Source: Lysobacter enzymogenes
GTDB taxonomy: Bacteria > Pseudomonadota > Gammaproteobacteria > Xanthomonadales > Xanthomonadaceae
DNA length: 64,000 nucleotides
NCBI RefSeq assembly: GCF_017355525.1
Contig: NZ_CP067395.1
Coordinates: 2,480,001-2,544,000, forward strand
Direction of reading: 5' to 3'
Made by a program: the position numbers and the translations under genes
Notes under the pieces: model-generated
Database searches by the model: none
What the model saw: only the letters and a program-made list of their open reading frames with translations
What the model was told of the DNA's origin: nothing
Part shown: one piece after another, positions 17,339-28,853 of the stretch
Layout of the letters: every line of letters begins with the position of its first letter
Numbering within the stretch: position 1 is the stretch's first letter

Positions 17339-17995
17339 ATGGCCCGCCGCAACCCGCCCTTCGCACCGCCCTGCATCGGCTTGAGCCTGCGGGCCGTGGT
17401 CGGGGAGTACCTGCGCCACGGCCGGCTGCTGTCGGCCGCGGCGTTCGGGCTCGATCCGCAGTGGGAGCTCGACGTTGCGCTGGCGCACGGCTGGGAGCGT
17501 TCGACGCTGCATGCCTCGGCAACCGAACAGCTCGAACGCGACGTGCGCCTGCGCCATCGCGGCGGCTGGCGGCCGCTGACGCTCAAGCCGTTCTACCTGC
17601 GCGGGCGCTGCCTCGGCGCGAGCCTGGACCTGTGGCGCGGCCTGCCGCTGGCGCAGGCCCTGCCCTGGCTGCGTGAGTTGCGGCCGGCGCCGGCGCTGGA
17701 GTGGTTCCACTTCGTCGGCGCCGACCAGGGCGCCGTGCTCGTCGACGGCCGCACCGGCCTGCATTTCCGCCGCCGCGGCCGGCGTTTCGTCCTCACCGCC
17801 GTGGACGCCAGCATCGCCGCTCCGGCCGACGATCCGGACCTGCCCGGCGGCTTCGACAACGGCCAGTGGTTGCGCAACCTGATGGCGCCGTGCGACGAGC
17901 CGGCGCAGTGGCGCGCGCTGGCGGCGCGGGACGCCGATCCGCACGCGGCCCTGCAGGCGATCCGCGAGATCGCGCCTTACCTGCCGGGGCGCTGA
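17339..17995 (+). CDS. Hypothetical protein
   Basis: 218 residues, Arg/Leu-rich, with no signal peptide, membrane helix or motif that I recognise. Two short repeated sequence flavours, RLRHRGGWRPL and LHFRRRGRRFV, suggest beta-strands with basic turns. Coding is supported by strong codon periodicity, a start 33 bases after the DUF486 gene in the same direction, and the lack of a better frame. No function is assigned. Confidence 0.6.
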   Translation: MARRNPPFAPPCIGLSLRAVVGEYLRHGRLLSAAAFGLDPQWELDVALAHGWERSTLHASATEQLERDVRLRHRGGWRPLTLKPFYLRGRCLGASLDLWRGLPLAQALPWLRELRPAPALEWFHFVGADQGAVLVDGRTGLHFRRRGRRFVLTAVDASIAAPADDPDLPGGFDNGQWLRNLMAPCDEPAQWRALAARDADPHAALQAIREIAPYLPGR

Positions 17996-18038
17996 GCGCG
18001 CCGGCCCGGCGCCGGATCCTGCAGCGGAACAGGCCTCG

Positions 18039-18608
18039 TCACGGCCCGCAGGTCGAAACCACCTCGACCTCGCGTTCCCAGGCGCGGCCGCGCAGATCCA
18101 GGCTGAGCCGGCCCTTCCATACCGTGCGGGTGGAGTCCTCGTCCCGACGGGCCTGGACCGCCGCGGCCGCCGCCACCGCGCGCCAGCCGTCGCGGGTCTC
18201 GACGTACAGCCGCGGCGCCTGCAATTGCAGACGCGCCGACACCCGTTCGGCCGGCGCCGCGAAGCGCAGCAGCGCGCCGCGACGCTCGCTCAGGGTCTGC
18301 GATTCGACATCGCCGGCGCCCTGCCGGCGCAGCGCCAGCGGCTTGCCGTCCAGCGACAGATACAGCGCCGGCCAGTCCGACAGTTCGCCGGCGTCGTTTC
18401 CGCGCGCGCGCCACACCGTCGCCACGCGCTTGCCGGAGCCGGTCTCGCCGTTGCCGCCGACCCACACGTCCACGAGCGGACAGGTCTTGCTGTCGGTCGC
18501 CTGCTCCAGCCAAGACGACGCGCGCAGCGGCAGGTCGGGCGTGGCAGGCGCGGCCGCGTGCGCGCTGGCGATGCCCAGGCTCAATGCGAGCAATGCAGCG
18601 AATTTCAC
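18039..18608 (-). CDS. Secreted hypothetical protein
   Basis: 189 residues starting at GTG, with AAGGG about eight bases upstream and a signal peptide directly after (LALSLGIASAHAA, cleavage about residue 19). The mature part has two cysteines (in TCPLVDVWVGG and at STCGP, the C-terminus) that could form a disulfide, and a beta-rich look. The frame extends upstream through the next gene, but the signal peptide fixes the start. The family is unknown. Confidence 0.65.
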   Translation of the reverse strand: MKFAALLALSLGIASAHAAAPATPDLPLRASSWLEQATDSKTCPLVDVWVGGNGETGSGKRVATVWRARGNDAGELSDWPALYLSLDGKPLALRRQGAGDVESQTLSERRGALLRFAAPAERVSARLQLQAPRLYVETRDGWRAVAAAAAVQARRDEDSTRTVWKGRLSLDLRGRAWEREVEVVSTCGP

Positions 18609-18655
18609 GGTCGGCACCCTTGCGTGGCGTCGCGGCGCGAACGCCGCGACGGCGG

Positions 18656-18961
18656 TCAAAACCTGATCTTGCCGGTCAGGATGTCCTTGAACATCACCCA
18701 ATCGCCGGCGAAGGAATAGAACGGGTGCTTGAAGGTCGCCGGCCGGTTCTTCTCGAAGAAGAAATGCCCGACCCAGGCGAAGCCGTAGCCGCACACCAGC
18801 GCCGCCAGCAGCAGCCACGGCCGGCCCTGGGCGATCGCCAGCGCCAGCAGCGCCAGCACCCCGCAACTGCCGATGAAATGCAGGCGGCGGCTGGTGCGGT
18901 TGCTGTGCTCGCTCAGGTAGAACGGATAGAACTCGCGGAACGTGGCGAAACTCTGGGACAT
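18656..18961 (-). CDS. Mpo1-like / DUF962 membrane protein
   Basis: 101 residues with two hydrophobic segments. Family motifs are FREFYPFYLSEHSNRTSRRLHFIG and WVGHFFFEKNRPATFKHP with several conserved His residues; DUF962 proteins related to yeast Mpo1 are iron-dependent dioxygenases acting on 2-hydroxy fatty acids, so lipid oxidation is possible here. The start has a purine-rich GGAGG site upstream. Confidence 0.87.
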   Translation of the reverse strand: MSQSFATFREFYPFYLSEHSNRTSRRLHFIGSCGVLALLALAIAQGRPWLLLAALVCGYGFAWVGHFFFEKNRPATFKHPFYSFAGDWVMFKDILTGKIRF

Positions 18962-18989
18962 GCCGGTTTCCTCCCTGCCTGCGCCGGAT

Positions 18990-19352
18990 TCATTTGAGTT
19001 GCCGCGACAGTTGCCGCTGGCGCAGCCACAGCACCGCGGCGAACAGCAGCAGTATCGCGCCCATCGCGGTCATGGCGTTGAGCCGGTCGCGTTCGACGAG
19101 GCCGAAATACAACAGTACCGCGCCGAGCAGCAGCGGAAACGTCGCCAAGACGACATTTCCGCGCCGGGCGATGCGGTAGCCGGCCTCGCCGTTGCTGACC
19201 AGCGCTTCGTTGCGCTGCACCCGCTGCGCGCATTCGTCGCTGCAGGCCAGCGCCGGGCCGGCGGCATCGCGCGCGCACTGCGCGCAGACGCCGCGGCCGC
19301 AAGAGCGGCAAATGCCCAGCGCGGGTTCGGGAGCGTGGCGATAGCACAGCAT
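18990..19352 (-). CDS. Small zinc-finger-like membrane protein
   Basis: 120 residues. The N-terminal part has a B-box-like cluster: Cys and His in MLCYRHAPEPALGICRSCGR, then CAQCARDAAGPALACSDEC, which could hold two zinc ions. Two membrane helices follow (about 70-110), and the end is basic. Similar rhodopsin/B-box small proteins are found across bacteria without known roles. I start at MLCYRH because the metal motif begins there; an upstream in-frame ATG adds 19 Arg/Pro-rich residues. Confidence 0.68.
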   Translation of the reverse strand: MLCYRHAPEPALGICRSCGRGVCAQCARDAAGPALACSDECAQRVQRNEALVSNGEAGYRIARRGNVVLATFPLLLGAVLLYFGLVERDRLNAMTAMGAILLLFAAVLWLRQRQLSRQLK

Positions 19353-19428
19353 GCGCGGGTTCCGGGCGGGGCCGATGCCGATCCTGCGCCCGCGCGGCGG
19401 CCGGTTCAAGCCGCGCCGGCGCGAGCGC

Positions 19429-19755
19429 TCAGGCCGGACGCGGCGCGAACATGATGACCGCCATCCCGGCCAGACACAGCGCCGCGCCGAGCAGATCCCA
19501 GCGGCTGGGCTTGACCGCGTCGACCCACCACAGCCAGAAGATCGCGACGGTGACGTAGACGCCGCCGTAAGCCGCGTAAACGCGCCCGGAGGCGGTCGGA
19601 TGCAGGGTCAGCAGCCAGGCGAACAGGGCGAGGCTCGCGGCGGCCGGCAGCAGCAGCCAGGCGCTGCCGGCCTTGCGCAGCCACAGGTACGGCAGGTAGC
19701 AGCCGACGATTTCGGCGACGGCAGTGATGAGGAACAGCAGCAGGGTTTTGAGCAT
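19429..19755 (-). CDS. YnfA family membrane protein (UPF0060)
   Basis: 108 residues, four membrane helices, with the family pattern [39 protein letters not shown] and a C-terminal [17 protein letters not shown]. YnfA proteins belong to the SMR-like transporter group; some have been linked to small-molecule efflux, but a specific role here is not known. Confidence 0.93.
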   Translation of the reverse strand: MLKTLLLFLITAVAEIVGCYLPYLWLRKAGSAWLLLPAAASLALFAWLLTLHPTASGRVYAAYGGVYVTVAIFWLWWVDAVKPSRWDLLGAALCLAGMAVIMFAPRPA

Positions 19756-19850
19756 GCGGCGCTCCGGGATGGTGCGGTCGGCGGGTGCTAGAAGGCCGAC
19801 TGAAAGAAAGAGCCGGGCGCCCGCGTGCCCTCATCCGGCCCTGCGGGCCA

Positions 19851-19874
19851 CCTTCTCCCGCCAGCGGGAGAAGG
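19851..19874. terminator. Hairpin after mazG, possible terminator
   Basis: A 10-bp perfect stem, CCTTCTCCCG / CGGGAGAAGG, with a CCAG loop lies 90 bases past the mazG stop. It is part of a common xanthomonad intergenic repeat (CCCTCATCCGGCCC then this hairpin). No clear U-tract follows on either strand. Confidence 0.45.
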
Positions 19875-19963
19875 AAAGGCGGGATCTTCTTCGCTAACGA
19901 AGCAGTGTGGGAGGGCCTTCAGCCCGACGCTATCGGCTCAGCTCGCCGCCGACCGCCCGCGGC

Positions 19964-20800
19964 TCACTCGCCGCGCTCGGCCCGCTTGGCTTTTTCCCAA
20001 TACTCGTCCTGCCGCTCCAGCGACAGCTCCGCCAGACCCATGCCGTCCTGCGCGGCCTGCAACTCCATCGCGCGGAAGCGGCGTTCGAACTTGAGGTTGG
20101 CGCGGCGCAGCGCGGCGCCGACATCGACCTTGGCATGACGGGCGAGATTGGCGCAGACGAACAGCACGTCGCCGATCTCCTCCTCGAGCCGGTCGCGCGC
20201 GGCCGCGTCGTCGGGCGCGGCGGCGACCGCGTCGAACTCGACCCGCACTTCCTCGATCTCTTCGTGCAGCTTGGCGATCACCGGCGCCGGCGCCGGCCAG
20301 TCGAAACCGACCGTGGCCGCGCGCTTTTGCAGTTTCACCGCGCGCTGCCATTCCGGCAGGCCGCGGGCGATGCCGGCCAGGGCCGAGGTGTCGGACTCGC
20401 CGGCGGCCTGGCGTTCGCGGCGTTTTTGTTCTTCCCACGCCACCGTCTGCGCGTCGGCGTCCTCGACGCTGGCTTCGCCGAACACGTGCGGATGCCGGCG
20501 CACCATCTTGTCGCTGATCGCCGCGACCACGTCCTCGAACGCGAACGCGTCCTGCTCCTGGGCCATGCGCGAATGGAACACGACTTGCAGCAGCAGATCG
20601 CCGAGTTCGTCCTTGAGCGCGTCGAGGTCGCCGCGGTCGATCGCGTCGGCGACTTCGTAGGCTTCCTCGACGGTGTACGCGGCGATGCTGGCGAAGGTCT
20701 GCTCGATGTCCCACGGGCAGCCGCGTTCGCGGTCGCGCAGGCGGGTCATGATTTCCAGCAGGCCGGCGATGCCCGGCGGCAGGTTCAACACTTCAGCCAT
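19964..20800 (-). CDS. mazG: Nucleoside triphosphate pyrophosphohydrolase
   Basis: Hydrolyses (d)NTPs to NMPs and pyrophosphate, helping to clear unusual nucleotides. The 278 residues have the two MazG halves: LRDRERGCPWDIEQTF, EEAYEVADAI, KDELGDLLLQVVFHSRMA in the first, and KLHEEIEEVRVEF with LEEEIGDVLFVCANLARH in the second; ExxE and ExxD metal motifs are intact in both. Start MAEVLNLPP overlaps the cysQ stop by eight bases. It is the last gene of nudE-cysQ-mazG. Confidence 0.95.
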   Translation of the reverse strand: MAEVLNLPPGIAGLLEIMTRLRDRERGCPWDIEQTFASIAAYTVEEAYEVADAIDRGDLDALKDELGDLLLQVVFHSRMAQEQDAFAFEDVVAAISDKMVRRHPHVFGEASVEDADAQTVAWEEQKRRERQAAGESDTSALAGIARGLPEWQRAVKLQKRAATVGFDWPAPAPVIAKLHEEIEEVRVEFDAVAAAPDDAAARDRLEEEIGDVLFVCANLARHAKVDVGAALRRANLKFERRFRAMELQAAQDGMGLAELSLERQDEYWEKAKRAERGE

Positions 20801-21632
20801 CGCGCCAGCTCCTCCACGGCAGCGACGCATCGCCCAGGGCGGTGAAGTCGCCGTTGAGCAGGTTGTCGCGCTGGTTGTAACGGAACGGCCGGCCGCGCGG
20901 ATCCAGCAGCGCGCCGCCGGCGGCTTCGAGCACGCATTGGCCGGCGGCGGTGTCCCACTCGCTGGTCGGGCCGAAGCGCGGATACAGGTCCAGCGAGCCT
21001 TCGGCGATGCGGCAGAATTTCAACGAAGAACCCAGGCTGACCATGGCGATGCCGCCGGCGGCTTCGCGATGGGCGCGGGCGAGGAAGTCGTCGCTGCGCT
21101 GGCTGTGGTGCGAGCGGCTGGCGGCGACGCGCAGCGGCTGCGCCGGCGGCACCTGCACGCGCACGCGGCGCTCGTGCTCGCCGTCGCGGCGGTAAGCGTG
21201 GCCGCCGCGCGCGCCGTGCCACAGCGCGCCGCCGACCGGCGCCAGGACCACGCCGAACACCGGTTCGCCGCGTTCGATCAAGGCCAGATTCACCGAAAAT
21301 TCGCCGTTGCGCTTGACGAACTCGCGGGTGCCGTCGAGCGGATCGACCAGCCACAGGCGGTCCCAGGCGCGGCGCTCGGCGGTGCCGATCTCGTCGGCGG
21401 ATTCTTCCGACAGCACCGGAATGTCCGGGGTCAGCCGGGCCAGCCCGTCGAGGATCAGATGGTGCGCGGCCAGATCGGCCGCGGTGACCGGCGAGGCGTC
21501 GGCCTTGCGCTCGACCGCGAATTCGCCGTCGTAGACGGTGAGGATCGCGTCCGCCGCGGCGCGGGCGATGGCGATGGCGCCTTCGACCAGGGCGCCGTCG
21601 GCGACGAAGACGGGGGCGGCCGGCGCGCTCAT
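20793..21632 (-). CDS. cysQ: 3'(2'),5'-bisphosphate nucleotidase
   Basis: Degrades PAP, the by-product of sulfate assimilation and sulfation, to AMP. 279 residues of the inositol-phosphatase superfamily: metal motifs LSEESADE, WLVDPLDGTREFVKRNGEF (DPxDGT) and SEWDTAAGQCVLEAAGG near the C-terminus are intact. It overlaps nudE upstream (ATGA) and mazG downstream. The start at MSAPAAPV is fixed by the overlap with nudE. Confidence 0.95.
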   Translation of the reverse strand: MSAPAAPVFVADGALVEGAIAIARAAADAILTVYDGEFAVERKADASPVTAADLAAHHLILDGLARLTPDIPVLSEESADEIGTAERRAWDRLWLVDPLDGTREFVKRNGEFSVNLALIERGEPVFGVVLAPVGGALWHGARGGHAYRRDGEHERRVRVQVPPAQPLRVAASRSHHSQRSDDFLARAHREAAGGIAMVSLGSSLKFCRIAEGSLDLYPRFGPTSEWDTAAGQCVLEAAGGALLDPRGRPFRYNQRDNLLNGDFTALGDASLPWRSWRDG

Positions 21633-22246
21633 GGCGCGATCTCGGCGTTGGCGGCCGGGTCGGCCGGCTCGGCCGGCGGCGGCGCCGGTTCGCCGTGGCG
21701 CAGCCATTCGCGCGCGATGAACAGCGCGGCGATGCTGCGGCCTTCGGAAAAGTCCTCGCGCAGGATCAGCTCGTGCAGGCGGTCGAGCTTCCACGGCACC
21801 ACTTCCAGCTCCTCCGGCTCGTCGCCGGGCAGGCGCTCGGGATACAGGTCGCGCGCCAGCACCAGATAGGCCTGGTGGATCATGTAAGTGGGCGCCAGGC
21901 TCAGCGCGCGCAGCACGGTCAGCGAACGCGCGCCGTAGCCGGCTTCTTCCTTGAGCTCGCGGTCGGCGGCCTCGATCGCGTTCTCGCCGGCGTCGATCCG
22001 GCCCTTGACCAGGCCGAGCTCGTAGCGGTGCACGCCGGCGGCGTATTCGCGCACCAGCAGGACGGTGTCGTCGTCGAGCATCGGCACCACGATGACCGCG
22101 CCGGGACCGGCCGCGCGCGGCCGGCCGAGCAGGCGCTCGTAGCGGCGGCGCTCGCCGTTGGAGAACTCCAGATCCAGCGACTCCATGCGGAAATCGGTGG
22201 CGGCGTGCTCGACGACGTTGTGGACGATCGGCAGCCGCCGGCTCAT
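21629..22246 (-). CDS. nudE: ADP compounds hydrolase, Nudix family
   Basis: 205 residues. The Nudix box is complete: GRIDAGE, seven residues, then RELKEEAGYG. The upstream YELGLVKGRID and the ELEVVPWKLDRLHELI segment fit NudE, which splits ADP-ribose, Ap3A and NADH-like compounds. Position with cysQ and mazG makes a small nucleotide clean-up operon. It is divergent from bioA with 74 bases between starts. Confidence 0.9.
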   Translation of the reverse strand: MSRRLPIVHNVVEHAATDFRMESLDLEFSNGERRRYERLLGRPRAAGPGAVIVVPMLDDDTVLLVREYAAGVHRYELGLVKGRIDAGENAIEAADRELKEEAGYGARSLTVLRALSLAPTYMIHQAYLVLARDLYPERLPGDEPEELEVVPWKLDRLHELILREDFSEGRSIAALFIAREWLRHGEPAPPPAEPADPAANAEIAP

Positions 22247-22320
22247 GGCGCGGCTCCGGACCTGAGCGGCGCGCGGCGCGGCGCGGTGAGCGGAAGGCGG
22301 AAAGGCACGATAATGGGGGG

Positions 22321-23742
22321 ATGCGAGAGATCACTCACGACCCCCTGATGCTAACAGAGCCCGGCAACGCTGCGGCGGACGCCTGGCGCGAACGCGACTT
22401 GAACGTGCTGTGGCACCCGTGCACCCAAATGCGCGAGCACCCGCACACCCTGCCCTTGCTGCCGATCGCCAGCGGCCGCGGGCCGTGGCTGATCGGCCAC
22501 GACGGCAGCCGCTACCTGGACGCGATTTCCAGTTGGTGGACCAACATCTTCGGCCACGCCGAGCCGCGCATCGCCGCGGCCATCGGCGAACAGGCGCGGA
22601 CCCTGGAGCACGTGATCCTGGCCGGCGTGTCGCACCCGCCGGCGGTGGAACTGGCCGAACGCCTGCTCGCGATCGCCCCGCGCCAGGCCGGGCGCGCGCC
22701 GCTGGCCAAGGTGTTCTACGCCGACAACGGCTCGGCCGGGGTCGAGGTCGCGCTGAAGATGGCCTTCCACTGGTTCCGCAACCGCGGCGAGGACCGCCGG
22801 ACCAAATTCGTCGCCCTGGAGAACGGCTACCACGGCGAAACCCTCGGCGCGCTCGCGGTCGGCGATATCCCATTGTACCGGCGCATCTACGCGCCTTTGC
22901 TGATCGAGTCGCTGTTCGCGCCGTCGCCCGACGCCTACCAGTGCGAACCCGGGCAGAGCCCGGCCGAACGCGCCCGCCAGGCCGCGCAGGCTTTGCGCGA
23001 TCTGCTCGAACGCCATGCCGGGGAAGTCTGCGCGATGATCCTGGAGCCGCGCGTGCAGTGCGCCGGCGGCATGCGCATGCACGACCCGGAGTACCTGCGG
23101 CTGGCGCGCGAGATCTGCGACGAGCACGGCGTATTCCTGATCGCCGACGAGATCGCGGTCGGCTTCGGCCGCACCGGCACGATGTTCGCAAGCGAACAGG
23201 CCGGGGTCATGCCCGACCTGCTGTGCCTGTCCAAGGGCCTGACCGGCGGCTCGCTGCCGCTGGCGGCGGTGCTGGCGACCCAATCCATCTACGACGGCTT
23301 CCTCGACGATTCGCGCGAACGCGCGTTCCTGCATTCGCACAGCTACACCGGCAACCCGCTGGCGTGCGCGGCGGCGCTGGCGAGCCTGTCGATCTTCGCC
23401 GAGGACGATGTGATCGAACGCAACCGCGCCACCAGCGCGCGCATGGCCGAACTGGCCGCGCCGCTGGGCGAACACGCGCACGTCGCCGACCTGCGTCAGG
23501 CCGGCATGATCGTCGCGTTCGAACTGACCCGCGGCGGCGACAAGCGCACGCCGTTCGATCCGGCCGCGCGCATCGGTTTGCGCGCCTACCGCGCCGCGCT
23601 GCAACGCGGCGTGCTGCTGCGCCCGCTCGGCGACGTGCTGTACTGGATGCCGCCGTACTGCGTCGACGAAGACGCGCTGCAACTGCTCGCGCGGACCACG
23701 CGCGAGGCCATCGACCACGCCATCGCCGAGGCCGACGCATGA
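22321..23742 (+). CDS. bioA: Adenosylmethionine-8-amino-7-oxononanoate aminotransferase
   Basis: PLP enzyme that converts KAPA to DAPA in biotin synthesis, using S-adenosylmethionine as amino donor. 473 residues: substrate/PLP motifs SSWWTNIFGH, DNGSAGVEVALKMA, ENGYHGETLGALAVGD, DE of IADEIAVGFGRTG (Asp277) and Schiff-base Lys305 in CLSKGLTGGSLPL. About 25 residues precede the usual first block (LWHPCTQM), so the ATG at 22348 is a good alternative start; GATAAT lies just before the upstream ATG. No other bio gene is nearby. Confidence 0.93.
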   Translation: MREITHDPLMLTEPGNAAADAWRERDLNVLWHPCTQMREHPHTLPLLPIASGRGPWLIGHDGSRYLDAISSWWTNIFGHAEPRIAAAIGEQARTLEHVILAGVSHPPAVELAERLLAIAPRQAGRAPLAKVFYADNGSAGVEVALKMAFHWFRNRGEDRRTKFVALENGYHGETLGALAVGDIPLYRRIYAPLLIESLFAPSPDAYQCEPGQSPAERARQAAQALRDLLERHAGEVCAMILEPRVQCAGGMRMHDPEYLRLAREICDEHGVFLIADEIAVGFGRTGTMFASEQAGVMPDLLCLSKGLTGGSLPLAAVLATQSIYDGFLDDSRERAFLHSHSYTGNPLACAAALASLSIFAEDDVIERNRATSARMAELAAPLGEHAHVADLRQAGMIVAFELTRGGDKRTPFDPAARIGLRAYRAALQRGVLLRPLGDVLYWMPPYCVDEDALQLLARTTREAIDHAIAEADA

Positions 23743-24476
23743 GACTGACCCGCGTGCATGTGGACGCCGCGCTGGCCCCGGGCCAGGACGTGGTGTTGCC
23801 CGAAGGCCCGGCCACGCATCTGGCGCGGGTGCTGCGCCACGAGACGGGCGACGCCTGCGTGCTGTTCAACGGCGACGGCCGCGATTACCACGGGCGGATC
23901 AGCGCGATCGGCAAGCGCGAGGTGCGCGTCGAGATCGTTTCGGCCGAAGAGGTTTCGCGCGAATCGCCGTTGCGGCTGGTGCTGCTGCAAGGCGTGGCGC
24001 GCGGCGAGAAGATGGACCTGATCCTGCAAAAGGCCACCGAACTCGGCGCGAGCGCGTTCCATCCGCTGTGGTCGCAGCGCAGCGAGGTCAAGCTCGATGC
24101 GGCGCGCGCCGACAAGCGCCTGGCGCATTGGCGCAGCGTGGTCGCTTCGGCCTGCGAGCAGAGCGGCCGCGCGGCGGTGCCTGACGTCGCCGCGCCGCTG
24201 GCGCTGGCCGCGGCGCTGGCGGCGCTGCCGACGGGCGGGCTGCGGCTGATCCTGGATCCGGACGGCGAACTCGGTTTCGCGACCCTGCAGGTCGACGCCG
24301 CCGCGCCGGTGCTGCTGGCGATCGGGCCCGAAGGCGGCTGGTCGCCGTCGGACCGCGAGCAACTGCGCGCGGCGGGTTTCCACGGGCTGCGGCTGGGGCC
24401 GCGGATCCTGCGCACCGAGACCGCGGGGCTGGCGGCGATCGCGGCGTTGCAGGCGCGGTTCGGCGATTTGGCCTGA
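23739..24476 (+). CDS. rsmE: 16S rRNA (uracil1498-N3)-methyltransferase
   Basis: SPOUT-class methyltransferase that modifies U1498 of 16S rRNA. 245 residues: N-terminal PUA-like part (about 1-70), then LVLLQGVARGEKMDLILQKATELG, and the SAM-knot motifs LLAIGPEGGWSPSDREQL and LRLGPRILRTETAGLAAIAAL. The ATG overlaps the bioA stop (ATGA). The pairing with bioA is co-transcription without a metabolic link. Confidence 0.95.
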   Translation: MRLTRVHVDAALAPGQDVVLPEGPATHLARVLRHETGDACVLFNGDGRDYHGRISAIGKREVRVEIVSAEEVSRESPLRLVLLQGVARGEKMDLILQKATELGASAFHPLWSQRSEVKLDAARADKRLAHWRSVVASACEQSGRAAVPDVAAPLALAAALAALPTGGLRLILDPDGELGFATLQVDAAAPVLLAIGPEGGWSPSDREQLRAAGFHGLRLGPRILRTETAGLAAIAALQARFGDLA

Positions 24477-24509
24477 GCAGCGGGCCGACTGGCCTGGGCG
24501 GGCTTGTTT

Positions 24510-24637
24510 GCGGGAGCGGCGCGGGCAGCGATCGCGAATCCGCAGCAACAAGGAAACCGCTCCGTCAGCGAAAGGCTTGCAGGCAGAGGCGTCGTGGTTG
24601 CGGATTCGCGGTCGCGGCTTGCGCCGCTCCTACAGGG
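24510..24637. repeat. Imperfect inverted repeat between rsmE and the CheA-like gene
   Basis: The left arm (about 24510-24547, GGGAGCGGCGCGGG then GCGAATCCGC) is an imperfect reverse complement of the right arm (about 24597-24635, GCGGATTCGCGG then GCGCCGCTCCTAC). The right arm shares the GCGCCGCTCCTACAGGG end with the 39-bp repeat at 9546-9584. It lies where the rsmE and minus-strand transcripts converge. Confidence 0.65.
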
Positions 24638-24668
24638 GGCCTCGGCGGCGGAAGTCGGGCGCGCGGGC

Positions 24669-27389
<2,721 letters not shown>

Positions 27390-27713
27390 GGCCCTGCTCC
27401 CTGCGCGCGCCGTCGCCGCGACGGCGCGCGCCGTCAATCGCGAAGGCCGGCTCCGACCGCGCGGCACGATCCCGCGGCGGCGTTTTATCCGGGGGGAACT
27501 CCACCGTCGCCGGCGCGCGGCCGGAGCCGCCTTCGCGAACCTGCGCGGCCGCCCGGCCGCTCGATCCTCTACTCCCCGCAGCGATGCGGGCCCTGCTGTG
27601 CAACCGCCGCCCTGCCTCGGCGGCGCCGAACGCCGGCGCCGAGGGCGGCGGCCGGTTCCTGCATTGCGCCGCGGCGTCCGCGCGGCAGTGCGCGGACGCC
27701 GCGGTCGGCGCGG

Positions 27714-28853
27714 TCAGAAATAAATCTGCGCGCGCACCTGAGCGATGTCCGGGTCGAGTTCGACGCCGCGGCGGCGCGCGTCGGTCCACACGTAGTTGAA
27801 CTGCAGCTTGAAGTGCTGGCCGAGGTACCAGTTGGCGCCCACGGTCCAGTCGCTCTGGCGGCCGCCGAGCGCGGTGCCGGGGTCGTCCAGGTCGACCCGC
27901 GAATAGCGCAGCGCCAGTTCCAGCGCGCCCCACTCGCGCGCCGGCACCGCGTTGCCGAACGCGGCGCCCTTGTAGCTGCGCTTCTCGCCGGTCAGCATCC
28001 ACGCCGCGGCGGCGTAGTAGCCGTCGGCGCTGTAGTCCGGCGCGCCTGCGCGCTGCGCGCGCAGGCGCAGGTACTCGCTTTGCAGCAGCAGCGGGCCGCG
28101 CTGCCAGATCGCTTCCAGGCCGAGCCGGTCGATGCCTTCGACCTGCTTCAGCGCGCCCGAATCGACCAGCCGGCGCGGGGTCAGGAACGCCTCCGGACGC
28201 ACCTGCACGCGCAGGCTGTCGTCGTCGCGCTTCTCGTTCGACATGGCCACGCCGAGGTGCAGCACCTGGGCGTCGTCCTTGATCGGGTTGAACACCACGC
28301 GCCCGCCGAGGGTGCGGCCCTTGTTGTCGCCCAGCAGGTCGCCGCCGGCCTGGACGGCCAGGTTGAAGTACCAGCGCGGGACCTTGTCGTAGGTCCAGTC
28401 CACGCCGAGGCGGCGGCCGGCGTAGAACGCGGTGACCGGCAGCGCGCGTTCCATGAACGTCGTCGCGGTGGTGCCGACCGCGCTTTCCTCGTAACCGACC
28501 GGGCTCTTGAACTGGCCGACGCGCAGGTCGCCGCCGGCGCCGGAGAAACGGAAGAAATTGTCGAGCCAGACCTCGTTGCGGAAGTCGTAGCCCAGGGTCA
28601 GCTCGAACACGCCGGGCTTGCGCACGTAGGCGTTGAGTTCCTGCCGGCGCCAGGCGTCGTCGTCGGCGAAGCCGGTCCGGTCGAAGTCGACGTAGTCGTA
28701 GCTCAGATTGCCCTTGAGGCCGGCTTCGATGCCGGAGTCGCTCACGTACTTGACCGGCCAGTCGCCGAGCACGCTGTAGCCCTTGTCGCCGGCCCAGGCC
28801 GACGACGCCGCCAGCAGCGGCAACAATCCCCATCCCACTCGTTTGAAACGCAT
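27714..28853 (-). CDS. OprO/OprP-type outer-membrane porin
   Basis: 379 residues with signal peptide (LLPLLAASSAWA, cut about residue 23) and a beta-barrel ending in the outer-membrane terminal Phe (AQIYF). Segments such as GLKGNLSYDYVDFDR, RVGQFKSPVGYEES and NAVPAREWGALELALRYSRVD match the OprP/OprO porin group, which includes phosphate and polyphosphate channels in Pseudomonas; specificity is not provable here. AAGGAGG sits just before the ATG. No pho-type gene is adjacent. Confidence 0.88.
   Translation of the reverse strand: MRFKRVGWGLLPLLAASSAWAGDKGYSVLGDWPVKYVSDSGIEAGLKGNLSYDYVDFDRTGFADDDAWRRQELNAYVRKPGVFELTLGYDFRNEVWLDNFFRFSGAGGDLRVGQFKSPVGYEESAVGTTATTFMERALPVTAFYAGRRLGVDWTYDKVPRWYFNLAVQAGGDLLGDNKGRTLGGRVVFNPIKDDAQVLHLGVAMSNEKRDDDSLRVQVRPEAFLTPRRLVDSGALKQVEGIDRLGLEAIWQRGPLLLQSEYLRLRAQRAGAPDYSADGYYAAAAWMLTGEKRSYKGAAFGNAVPAREWGALELALRYSRVDLDDPGTALGGRQSDWTVGANWYLGQHFKLQFNYVWTDARRRGVELDPDIAQVRAQIYF

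Noticed and set aside
22309..22314. GATAAT as the bioA -10 element
   Set aside because: It lies too close to the upstream ATG and no -35 is seen at proper distance; it only makes the 22348 start somewhat more plausible.
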